NCBI GenBank assembly: GCA_018373675.1
Contig: JAHAGQ010000020.1
Span: 1 to 37,887, forward strand
Direction: 5' to 3'
DNA from: Collinsella sp.
Lineage (GTDB): Bacteria; Actinomycetota; Coriobacteriia; Coriobacteriales; Coriobacteriaceae
DNA length: 37,887 nt
Positions 31,030 through 37,887 of this stretch are shown piece after piece. How positions within the stretch are numbered: position 1 is the stretch's first letter; each line of letters begins with the position of its first letter. Below the pieces are notes generated by a model. That model was not told where the DNA came from. It did no database searches and worked only from the letters and a program-made list of their open reading frames with translations. Both the position numbers and the translations under genes were made by a program.

Positions 31030-32007
31030 CTACTTCGCGTCGTAGGCCTCAGCGTCCCACCAGTCGAGCTGGGCGATGTTGTCGCGGATGTGCTGGCAGC
31101 TCTTGTGGAAGCCCTCGAGCTCGTACTCGGACAGGTCGAGCGTGTAGACCTCCTCGACGCCCTCGGCGCCGATCACGCACGGCAGGGACGTGAAGATGCC
31201 CTCTTCGCCATACTGGCCGGTCATAAGCGTAGAGGCCGAAAGCACAGCGTGCTCGTTGTGCAGAACGGCGGCGCAGACGCGTGCAGCGGAGTTGGCGACG
31301 GCATACTCGGTGCACTGCTTGCCCTGGTAGGTCACATAGCCGCCCTTGCGCGCGAGCTCCTCGACCTCCATGTGGTCAAAGGCGTACTTGTCAGGGTTCT
31401 CGACCTGAAGCTCGTTGAGACTCTTGCCGGCGATGGTTGCGGCCTTAAAGGCGGCAAGCTGGCTAAAGCCGTGCTCGCCGATCATGTAGGCGTCGATGGA
31501 CTTGGGGCTCACGCCGACCTTCTTGGAGATCTCGGTGCGCAGGCGGGCGGAGTCCAGGCCGCAGCCCGAGCCGATGATCTTCTTGGGATCGTAGCCGGTC
31601 AGGTGCCACAGCTCGGTGCACACGACGTCGCAGGGGTTGGAGATGCTCACGAAGATGCCGTCAAAGCCGGCGTCGACGATGCGCTTGGCAAAGGTGCGGG
31701 CGGCGTCGGTGGTAAAGAACAGCTCGCCGTCGCGGTTGCCAGCTGCCAGCGCGACCTTACCGGCGGCGTTGACGATGACGTCGCAGCAGGCCAGCTCCTC
31801 GTAGTGGTCGTAGCAGTTGACGATCTTGGTGTTATACGGGACAAACGAAAGGGAGTCGCGCAGGTCCTGGACCTCGGACGTCACCTTGGCCTCGTTGATA
31901 TCGCACAGGTACAGCTCGTCGGCAATGCCCTGCATAAGCAGGCTGTTGGCAACATGTGCTCCTACGTGGCCCTGGCCGACCACACCGATCTTACGCGTCT
32001 GGTACAT
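31030..32007 (-). CDS. L-2-hydroxyacid dehydrogenase, L-2-hydroxyisocaproate dehydrogenase-like (LDH/MDH superfamily)
   Basis: The 325-residue NAD-dependent enzyme reduces 2-oxoacids to L-2-hydroxyacids. It has the Rossmann motif GVVGQGHVG (8-16), SISNPCDVV (121-129), LDSARLR with the substrate-binding Arg, and GEHG with catalytic H179. The substrate loop (AAGKVALAAGNRDGELFF, 81-98) lacks the QKPGETR pattern of lactate dehydrogenase. Together with EEARKGGYV it resembles lactobacillar L-HicDH, which prefers bulky branched-chain 2-oxoacids. GAAAGGAT lies about 6 bases before the ATG at 32007; the frame extends 13 codons upstream without a site. Lactate activity is not excluded. Confidence 0.78.
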   Translation of the reverse strand: MYQTRKIGVVGQGHVGAHVANSLLMQGIADELYLCDINEAKVTSEVQDLRDSLSFVPYNTKIVNCYDHYEELACCDVIVNAAGKVALAAGNRDGELFFTTDAARTFAKRIVDAGFDGIFVSISNPCDVVCTELWHLTGYDPKKIIGSGCGLDSARLRTEISKKVGVSPKSIDAYMIGEHGFSQLAAFKAATIAGKSLNELQVENPDKYAFDHMEVEELARKGGYVTYQGKQCTEYAVANSAARVCAAVLHNEHAVLSASTLMTGQYGEEGIFTSLPCVIGAEGVEEVYTLDLSEYELEGFHKSCQHIRDNIAQLDWWDAEAYDAK

Positions 32008-32218
32008 ATATGTATCCTTTCGGCCGAGTTTTTCGCGTCGAACCATTGTAGCGTCCTGCTGCTACTTTGCTAGGCTAAAGCGCCGTAGATTTTTGGGACA
32101 TGCCTTAATCTCTACTTTTGGAGTGATTTGGACCGCTGACGGCATCGCTGAGCGATGTGCTCGCGCGGATGGGGCCGCTCGTTGTACCATAGCTGCAACT
32201 GATTCGTAAGGAGCATCC

Positions 32219-33145
32219 ATGCCCATTCGCATCCCCGACGCCCTCCCTGCCGCCGCGCAGCTCGAGAGCGAGAACATCTTTGTCATGACCGAGTACCGCG
32301 CGCTGCACCAGGACATCCGTCCGCTGCGCGTGCTCATCCTCAACCTCATGCCCACCAAAATCGCCACCGAGACGCAGATCATGCGCAAGCTCTCCAACAC
32401 GCCGCTGCAGGTGGAGGTGGACCTGCTGCGCACCAAGACGCACGAGGCCACGCACGTGAGCGCCGGTCACCTGGAGACGTTCTACCGCACGTTCGACGAC
32501 ATCCGCGACATCCACTACGACGGTCTGATCATCACGGGCGCGCCGGTGGAGCAGATGCCGTTCGAGGAGGTCGACTACTGGTCCGAACTCTGCCAGATCA
32601 TGGATTGGTCCACCACGCACGTGCACTCCACGCTGCACATTTGTTGGGGCGCGCAGGCCGGTCTGTACCATCATTACGGTATCCAGAAGTACGACCTGCC
32701 GGCAAAGGCGAGCGGCGTGTTCGAGCATTATCTGGTGAAGCCGCAAAGTCCGCTGGTCCGCGGCTTTGACGACCGTTTCTATGCCGTGCATTCGCGCAAC
32801 ACCGATGTGCGCCGCGAGGACGTGGAGGCCGAGCCGCAGCTTGAGGTCGTGGCCGTGTCCGACGAGGTGGGCCTGTACATCGTCAAGTCGACCGACAGCC
32901 GTCGCTTCTTTGTCTTTGGCCACCCCGAGTACGATACCGACACGTTGCGCCTGGAGTACGAGCGCGACGTGAAGCGCGGGCTCAACCCTCAGGTGCCGGC
33001 GCATTACTTCCCGGGCGACGACCCCGCCTCCGAGCCGCGCAACGTCTGGCGCAGTCAGGCTCAGCTATTCTACACCAACTGGCTCAACTACTACGTTTAC
33101 CAGACCACGCCCTACGACCTGGCCCGCGCCGGCGAGGAGCACTAG
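32219..33145 (+). CDS. metA: Homoserine O-acetyltransferase (MetA family)
   Basis: The 308-residue enzyme activates homoserine for methionine synthesis. Catalytic C142 is in HICWGAQAGLYHHYG, and the His/Glu pair is in FGHPEYD. Residue 111 is Glu (TGAPVEQMPFEEVDYW). In MetA proteins Glu111 favours acetyl-CoA and Gly111 favours succinyl-CoA, so O-acetylhomoserine is the predicted product despite the common name homoserine O-succinyltransferase. AAGGAG precedes the ATG. It is divergent from the dehydrogenase gene and convergent with the cyclo-ligase gene. Confidence 0.93.
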   Translation: MPIRIPDALPAAAQLESENIFVMTEYRALHQDIRPLRVLILNLMPTKIATETQIMRKLSNTPLQVEVDLLRTKTHEATHVSAGHLETFYRTFDDIRDIHYDGLIITGAPVEQMPFEEVDYWSELCQIMDWSTTHVHSTLHICWGAQAGLYHHYGIQKYDLPAKASGVFEHYLVKPQSPLVRGFDDRFYAVHSRNTDVRREDVEAEPQLEVVAVSDEVGLYIVKSTDSRRFFVFGHPEYDTDTLRLEYERDVKRGLNPQVPAHYFPGDDPASEPRNVWRSQAQLFYTNWLNYYVYQTTPYDLARAGEEH

Positions 33146-33187
33146 GCTGCGATGGTACTGCTGTAGCCGTGGCTGATGTGGCAGCGA

Positions 33188-33784
33188 TTAGGCGCTGATG
33201 ATGTTGGGCAGCGGCAGGTCGTGGGCATCGGTGGGGACGTGGTTGATGCGTTGTTCGTCAAAGGCGATGCCGATGATTTGGCATGCGGGTGAGAGCATGG
33301 GCAGGTAGCGGTCGTAGCAACCGCCGCCGTAGCCCAGGCGCGTGCCGGTTTGATCGAAGGCCACGAGCGGCACGACAGTCATGTCGAGTGCTTCGGCAGG
33401 CACGATGGGGAAGCGGTCGCTGTCGATATCCGTGGCCGCGAAGGCCCGCGCGGGGTGGGCGATAAACGGAGCCGCGGACGCATCGTCGGCGGCAACTGCT
33501 CGCATGCACATGCGCTGGCCACAAGCTGCGGCATCAATTGCCGAGAGCATGCACGGATAGGCCACGCGCCAGCCGCGCGCGGCGGCCGCAACGGCAAACG
33601 CGGCAGGGTCTGCCTCGGAACCCATCGCGGTATAGACGGCAACGGTGTGCGGCGCCGCGGCATCCAAGCGGCCCAGCAGCTCAACCAGCCGCGCACAGAT
33701 ATCAGCAGACTTCGCCGCCCGCAAGTCCAAATCAAGAGCATCGCGCCGAGCAATCACCGCCCGCCGCAACTCAGCCTTGTCCAT
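33188..33784 (-). CDS. 5-formyltetrahydrofolate cyclo-ligase family protein
   Basis: The 198-residue protein converts 5-formyl-THF to 5,10-methenyl-THF with ATP. It begins MDKAELRRAVIARRDAL, has VAVYTAMGSEADPAAF and the family signature LGYGGGCYDRYL with VPLVAFDQTGTR before it. The ATG at 33784 gives the usual N-terminus and follows a GAGAGAGGG purine tract. An in-frame ATG at 33811 would add nine residues encoded by the dispersed repeat (copy d) and is rejected. It is probably monocistronic, and its promoter must lie in or beyond the repeat. Confidence 0.9.
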   Translation of the reverse strand: MDKAELRRAVIARRDALDLDLRAAKSADICARLVELLGRLDAAAPHTVAVYTAMGSEADPAAFAVAAAARGWRVAYPCMLSAIDAAACGQRMCMRAVAADDASAAPFIAHPARAFAATDIDSDRFPIVPAEALDMTVVPLVAFDQTGTRLGYGGGCYDRYLPMLSPACQIIGIAFDEQRINHVPTDAHDLPLPNIISA

Positions 33785-33797
33785 CCCGGCCCTCTCT

Positions 33798-33853
33798 CCC
33801 AAACCTACCAAAAAGGGACAGGTTTATTTTGGCAGGTTTTATCTGGGCAAACG
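33798..33853. repeat. AAACCTACC dispersed palindromic element, copy d
   Basis: CCCAAACCTACCAAAAAGGG, ACAGGTTTATTTTGGCAGG, TTTTATCTGGGCAAACG. The most complete copy, it has inverted-repeat ends and the GGGACAGG core. It lies 14 bases upstream of the cyclo-ligase start. Confidence 0.8.
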
Positions 33854-33862
33854 TCGAAGCCG

Positions 33863-33889
33863 CCACAAAGGTGCCTGTCCCCTTTGTGG
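33863..33889. repeat. Palindrome with a GGGGACAGG core (read on the minus strand)
   Basis: CCACAAAGG (33863-33871) pairs perfectly with CCTTTGTGG (33881-33889). On the minus strand the loop side reads GGGGACAGG. It follows the stop of the M16C gene and may form part of its 3' end. Confidence 0.65.
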
Positions 33890-33907
33890 TGGTTTTGCTT
33901 GCTGTGG

Positions 33908-36900
33908 CTAGCCCAGCAGGTCGATGACGTTAAAGCCGGCGTTGCTCTTGGCGATGACGTCTCGGCCGCCAAAGACGCAGGTGGGCGACTCGGCTGCGAT
34001 GCGCGTCACGTCGGTGCCGAGCGAGCGCAGCTCACCGGGCGTGACGGCGAGCATCTGGGCGCGGCGCTCCTCGCGTGCGTGCGGATCGAGCCCGGCCAGG
34101 TAGGTCGTGTTGCGGCGCTTGGTGAGCGCGTACGGCTTCACCGGTGCGTCCATACCGCTCACGCAGCTCACGATAAAGCCCTCAAAGGCGGCTTCGTTGG
34201 GCTCAAAGCTGCCGAGCCATTCGCCTGCGCGCGCCACACGCTCAATCGAGGGGTCGATTGCCGGGTCGCGGTAGGTGTAGAACGCCGTCTGACGCTCGCC
34301 TGCCGCACGGAATCCGCAGCCGTACGCGCCGCCCTTAACGCGGATTTCGTTCCACAGATAGTCGTAGGAGAGCGCGTTGGCGGCAACCGCCCAAGCGCCC
34401 GTCACGTCGATGCCCAAGCGACGCGGGTCACACGCGCTCGCCGCAAAGCAGATGTCGCTGGGGATGATAAAAGCCTCGTGGCGGTCGCGCGGCGTCGGCA
34501 CCACGAGCGCGTCGCGGCCGGCATCGGCGCCGTCGCCAGCGCCCAGCCCCAGATCGCCCGCGGCGGCCCAGTACGCGTTAAAGTCCTCGTCGCTGCCGGT
34601 AAAGCTCGCCAGGCAGCCATCGGCCACAAAGATGCGGCCTGCCAGCTCGGTAAGCTTGGCGCGCAGGTCATCCAGGCGCTCGTCAAAGTGGTCGAGCAGA
34701 TCGCGCAGGAACAGGTAGAAGTCCACGCCCGAAAGCTGCTCGCGCACCACGGCTGAAGGCGAACTGTAGCTCATAGCGCGACCGAGCGCCGCCGAGTGTC
34801 CGTTGTTGATAAAGCCCTGCTCAAGCCCAATGCGAATCTGCGTGAGCACGTCGCGCACGCGGTCGGCGTCGGCATCGAGCAAAAGCGTGCTCGACCACAC
34901 CTCGTGCGGCAGGCTTGCCAGCGCATTGATCTTCTCGGACAGGGCGCCGGCGCTTACCAGCAGGTAGGGGCGCACACCGTCCACGTCGGGCTGGGTCATG
35001 ACCTCGGTCGAAAAGCTCAAAAAGCCAAGCTTGCCGGCGAGCAAGTTGTCGAGCTCCTCGGCCGAGTGCTCGCTCGTGGGCAGCTGCTTGAGCAGGCGGC
35101 AGAGCAGCGTTACATAGGGCAGGTCCTCAAACGCGACGCAGCTCAGGTCGAAATACTGCATGGCGTAGGCCAGGCGGTTGGTGGGGATGCCGTGACGCAG
35201 GCAGGGGATGGGCGCAGTCGTGTCCACAACGAGCGGCGGCTCGGGGCGCGCCTCGCCAATATCGGATACACGCAGGCGCGGCAGCGTGGCCTTGTCCTCG
35301 GGCGTGTCCTCGGCTTCCTGCGCGGCACGCAGCACGGCCGTGCGCTCGACCACGTCGGCCAGCTCGGCATCGGTCATGGCATCGCGCTTGGCTGCCAGCT
35401 CGGCGGCCTCGGCACTCTCTGCGCCCTCGGCGGCATCCACCGGCACCAGCTCGACCAGCGCCATATGGTCGTTTTCCAGCACCAGCTCGCGCAGCAGGTC
35501 CTCAAAGTAGCTGCCGTTCAGCTCACCACGCAGCTCCTCGTACACCGGGCCGTACTTGAGCGCCAGCGTCGCGGCGTCGTCATCGTAGAGCCAGGTGCTC
35601 AGCGCGTCGCACGCAATGGCCACGCCGTCGGCGATACCGTAGTCGCGCTGGCGCAGGTCGTATTCGTTGCTGCTGATGATGGCTTCCAGGCGCTCGCGTG
35701 GAACGCCCTGTTCGCACAGGTCGCGGCAGGCGTCCTGGAACACGCGGCGCAGCTCGCGTGCCACGCCGGGCTGCGCGTTTTGCAGCATGATGAGCTCGTA
35801 GGGCTGCAGACACTCGGCAGCGGTGTAGCTCACCACGTTGCCGCCCAAGCCGGCAGCCAGAATGGCCTTCTTAACCGGCGCTTCGTTGGAGCCCAGCAGC
35901 GCCTCGAACAGGATATCCGCCGCGATCGTGCGTTTGCGGTCGAGCGCGCTGCCCAGCACCAGGCCCAGGCCCACCAGGGCGTTCTCGGGTGTAGTGGCCA
36001 TCTCGACGCGCTTGTACTCGCAGGTCACGGGTGCCTGCACGCCCAGCGGATTGGGCGCCAGCGTGGACGGGTCCTCGCCGGCGGCAACGGCTGCGTCCAT
36101 ACGGCGGCTTGCGGCGCTCGGCTGCGACAGGTAGCGCTCGTTCAAAAAGGCTAACGCGCGGTCCACGTCCAGGTCGCCGTAGAGCGTGATGTAGGAGTTG
36201 GAAGGATTGTAGTGGCGCGCGTGCGTGTCCAGGAACTGCTCGTAGGTGAGCGTGGGAATCGCGCGCGGGTCGCCACCGCTCTCGTGCGCATAGGCGGTGT
36301 CGGGATAGAGCGCGGCGTTGACGGCGTCGTCAAGCACGCTCATGGGGTCGGACAGCGCGCCCCTCATCTCGTTGAACACCACGCCGTTATAGCGCAGCGT
36401 GCCCTCGCGCAGGCTCGCGGAGCTGTCGCCGTCCTCGCCCTCGGCGCCCTCCGGCAGGTCCAGCTCGTAATGCCAGCCCTCCTGCTCAAAAATGGTGGGT
36501 TTGGTATAGATGGCCGGGTTGAACACCGCGTCCAGGTACACGTCCATCAGGTTGTACAGGTCCTGCTCGTTGGTGGTGGCAACGGGGTAGATGGTCTTGT
36601 CGGGGTAGGTCATGGCGTTGAGGAACGTCTGCATGGAGCTCTTGATCAGGTCCACGAACGGTTCCTTGACGGGGAACCTGGCCGATCCGCACAGCACCGA
36701 GTGCTCAAGAATATGGAACACGCCGGTGGAATCGGCCGGCGGCGTCTTAAAGCCAATGGCAAAGGCCTTGTTTTCGTCGTCGCATGCCAGGTACAGCAGG
36801 CGAGCGCCCGAGGCAGTGTGGCGCAGTGCGTAGGCGTCCGAGTCGAGCTCGGGCACGGTCTCGCAGCGCTCGACGGCAAAGCCGTGGCAGGTGGTGCCGG

Positions 36901-36952
36901 GCATCAGCAGCGCGGCGGCAGCGGCACGCGGGTCGGTTGAGGTGGTGGGCAT
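33908..36952 (-). CDS. M16C-family zinc metallopeptidase (presequence-protease-like)
   Basis: The 1014-residue insulinase-superfamily protein has the inverted zinc motif H-x-x-E-H in FHILEHSVLCGS (H80, E83, H84). Next come FPVKEPFVDLIKSSMQTFLNA, MTYPDKTIYPVATTNEQDLYNLMDVYLDAV and VVFNEMRGALSDP, all typical of PreP-like enzymes that degrade peptides in a closed chamber of four domains. It lacks a signal peptide, so it is probably a cytoplasmic oligopeptidase. AAAGGAG lies 7 bases before the ATG at 36952. The frame extends upstream to 37171, but that part has no site and low plausibility. Confidence 0.92.
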   Translation of the reverse strand: MPTTSTDPRAAAAALLMPGTTCHGFAVERCETVPELDSDAYALRHTASGARLLYLACDDENKAFAIGFKTPPADSTGVFHILEHSVLCGSARFPVKEPFVDLIKSSMQTFLNAMTYPDKTIYPVATTNEQDLYNLMDVYLDAVFNPAIYTKPTIFEQEGWHYELDLPEGAEGEDGDSSASLREGTLRYNGVVFNEMRGALSDPMSVLDDAVNAALYPDTAYAHESGGDPRAIPTLTYEQFLDTHARHYNPSNSYITLYGDLDVDRALAFLNERYLSQPSAASRRMDAAVAAGEDPSTLAPNPLGVQAPVTCEYKRVEMATTPENALVGLGLVLGSALDRKRTIAADILFEALLGSNEAPVKKAILAAGLGGNVVSYTAAECLQPYELIMLQNAQPGVARELRRVFQDACRDLCEQGVPRERLEAIISSNEYDLRQRDYGIADGVAIACDALSTWLYDDDAATLALKYGPVYEELRGELNGSYFEDLLRELVLENDHMALVELVPVDAAEGAESAEAAELAAKRDAMTDAELADVVERTAVLRAAQEAEDTPEDKATLPRLRVSDIGEARPEPPLVVDTTAPIPCLRHGIPTNRLAYAMQYFDLSCVAFEDLPYVTLLCRLLKQLPTSEHSAEELDNLLAGKLGFLSFSTEVMTQPDVDGVRPYLLVSAGALSEKINALASLPHEVWSSTLLLDADADRVRDVLTQIRIGLEQGFINNGHSAALGRAMSYSSPSAVVREQLSGVDFYLFLRDLLDHFDERLDDLRAKLTELAGRIFVADGCLASFTGSDEDFNAYWAAAGDLGLGAGDGADAGRDALVVPTPRDRHEAFIIPSDICFAASACDPRRLGIDVTGAWAVAANALSYDYLWNEIRVKGGAYGCGFRAAGERQTAFYTYRDPAIDPSIERVARAGEWLGSFEPNEAAFEGFIVSCVSGMDAPVKPYALTKRRNTTYLAGLDPHAREERRAQMLAVTPGELRSLGTDVTRIAAESPTCVFGGRDVIAKSNAGFNVIDLLG

Positions 36953-37710
36953 ATGCAGTCTCCTTTGACGCCCCAGCGGGGGCGAATCGAGTCGAACCTT
37001 CGAGAGTATACCCATATGGGGCGCGGCTCTGCAGCGAACTGGAGACGATGTGGGTGGATTGGCATGGGCCCCGCGTGTCCCGCCAAATGAGCGTGGATTT
37101 TCGGACGAAATAATCCGTCGCAGGTCCAAATGCCGTCCAATTATCCACTCCCGCACACCTTTCGTCTCCAACCGTGAGATGAGAGATAGACGAGAGACGT
37201 ATACGAAAGATGGCTATACAGCAAAGAGCCAAACAATTAATAGTGCTGTTTGGTTGGTGATTGTTTTTCAGTAAAAACACTTACGAATAAAGCAAGTTGC
37301 AAACAGCTGCCCCCTTATTTCGTGCTCATTTTTAAGGCGAGAAATTGCCGTCATATGATCGGACGAGTTACAACGTTTGCGATTTAGTATTTGGCGCGGA
37401 TGCGGTCGATTTCGATGAAACGCTAGTTGACCACGCGGTAGATTGTGCTTTCTCCCAGACGCCCCGGCAATGCGCAATAAGCCAGATAACAAAGCGATTG
37501 CCGGTGCGTCTATCCATGGGGAATTCCGGGAAAGCTTCTGCGGACAGTCAAAAGATTCGTCGGCCCCAAGCGGATTAAAGGTATTTGCATAAGACGTCAT
37601 TTAACTAGGGACGATGCATATTGAATCGTTCAATGAACTTGCACGCTGTGTCCAACAATGCCGATTGTTGTTTAAAGGGGCTTGATGAAAGAACAGAATC
37701 AAAATAATAC
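36953..37710. other. Gene-poor stretch between the M16C gene and the last SIS gene
   Basis: I find no convincing gene in these 758 bases. The first part holds the M16C ribosome site and a possible minus-strand -10 box (TATACT on the minus strand, 37005-37010). From about 37150 on, base composition becomes much more AT-rich. Small dyads are present: ATTGAA-TCG-TTCAAT (37620-37634) and CAACAAT-GCCG-ATTGTTG (37653-37670). Short frames on either strand lack ribosome sites and family resemblance. It may be decayed DNA or hold an unrecognised RNA. Confidence 0.4.
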
Positions 37711-37746
37711 TTGCATAGTTAGTTATATAAAGTATTATAACGTTAT
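37711..37746 (+). promoter_or_regulatory. Promoter and CGTTATA-type operator of the last SIS gene
   Basis: TTGCAT (37711-37716) and TATTAT (37733-37738) are spaced by 16 bp. GTTATA and TATAAC (37722-37741) form an inverted repeat with an 8-bp spacer across the promoter. ATAACGTTAT (37737-37746) is a perfect 10-bp palindrome sharing the CGTTATA core seen at 18509, 19799 and 25940. Confidence 0.5.
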
Positions 37747-37788
37747 GGGATGAATGAAGGGTTCATCCAAGTGAGTTAGGAGTAAGGG

Positions 37789-37887
37789 ATGTTCAATTTC
37801 GATGAGCCTCGTTACGAGAAGGTTGTGAGCGATGCCCTCGCTCTCCGTCCTCAGATTGAGGCTGCCGTGGACAAGGTCTGCGAGCAG
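37789..37887 (+). CDS. Start of a probable SIS-domain sugar isomerase (SIS4), cut by the window end
   Basis: Only 33 codons are present: MFNFDEPRYEKVVSDALALR then PQIEAAVDKVCEQ, open to the window edge. The N-terminus resembles Gram-positive SIS-domain sugar isomerases that begin with a short acidic segment before the first GSGG loop, but no catalytic motif is inside the window. AGGAG lies 6 bases before the ATG. Its AT-rich leader contains the CGTTATA operator shared with the PTS operon, which supports a related function. Confidence 0.5.
   Translation, partial: MFNFDEPRYEKVVSDALALRPQIEAAVDKVCEQ

Noticed and set aside
31030..32007. Straight annotation as L-lactate dehydrogenase
   Set aside because: The substrate loop lacks the lactate dehydrogenase pattern and resembles HicDH instead.
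33785..33811. Upstream ATG start for the cyclo-ligase (nine extra residues)
   Set aside because: The extra codons lie in the gap and the dispersed repeat, and the downstream ATG at 33784 gives the normal family N-terminus.
34796..36154. A 452-codon plus-strand frame inside the M16C gene
   Set aside because: Antisense to a peptidase with a clear zinc motif. Its translation is His/Gln/Val-rich and unrecognisable.
37268..37600. A 110-codon minus-strand frame in the AT-rich gap
   Set aside because: No ribosome site, odd composition and no recognisable motif. A helix-turn-helix-like string in another minus-strand frame near 37430-37490 is too short to call a transposase remnant.
37750..37779. 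Nine-codon upstream reading frame before SIS4
   Set aside because: It ends at the SIS4 ribosome site and could act as a leader peptide, but there is no biased codon content or other evidence.

Overview
The window looks like a chromosomal segment of a gut Coriobacteriia bacterium, most probably Collinsella or a close relative. The coding DNA is GC-rich. Protein style, the actinobacterial-type C-terminal domain on the MutY-like protein, rubrerythrin, a mannose-family PTS and several FrlB-like SIS enzymes all fit an anaerobic, sugar-fermenting actinobacterium. Genus is inferred from general knowledge of these proteins, not from a database search.

Layout. 1-620: an isolated tRNA-Asp(GUC) with its own terminator. 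621-2685: a stress and repair group of Rrf2 regulator, MutY-like glycosylase without Fe-S ligands, and rubrerythrin. 2690-4495: two orphan membrane proteins, the first bracketed by two copies of a composite palindromic repeat. 4619-5709: a translationally coupled nucleotidyltransferase-like/HTH pair in less GC-rich DNA, a candidate toxin-antitoxin or defence module. 5761-16252: mostly housekeeping genes (RmuC, an ABC exporter, endonuclease III, Mfd, a PAP2 phosphatase, a threonine-aldolase-like enzyme and a GNAT acetyltransferase). 16274-30896: an amino-sugar or Amadori-product catabolic region with three GntR/HutC regulators, three SIS-domain FrlB-like enzymes, an EamA permease, a complete mannose-family PTS (EIIAB, EIIC, EIID) and a HAD phosphatase, interleaved with a YitT protein and RecQ. 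31030-36952: a HicDH-like 2-hydroxyacid dehydrogenase, MetA (acetyl-type), 5-formyl-THF cyclo-ligase and a large M16C peptidase. 36953-37887: a long gene-poor, AT-rich stretch ending in the first 33 codons of a fourth SIS-like gene.

How the genes may work together. The PTS would import and phosphorylate a sugar derivative, plausibly a fructosamine such as fructoselysine. The SIS enzymes would split or isomerise the phosphorylated product, and the GntR/UTRA proteins would sense it. Three operator types are visible: tandem AACnTGTAT boxes between GntR1 and SIS1; CGTTATA half-sites before the EamA gene, the PTS operon, GntR2 and the last SIS gene; and a 17-bp direct repeat before SIS3.

The most unusual content is intergenic. 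At least three repeat families are present, in which framework or loop sequence is conserved while the stems differ between copies yet remain self-complementary. Many of the palindromes share a GGGACAGG-type core. No transposase, CRISPR array or phage gene was seen.
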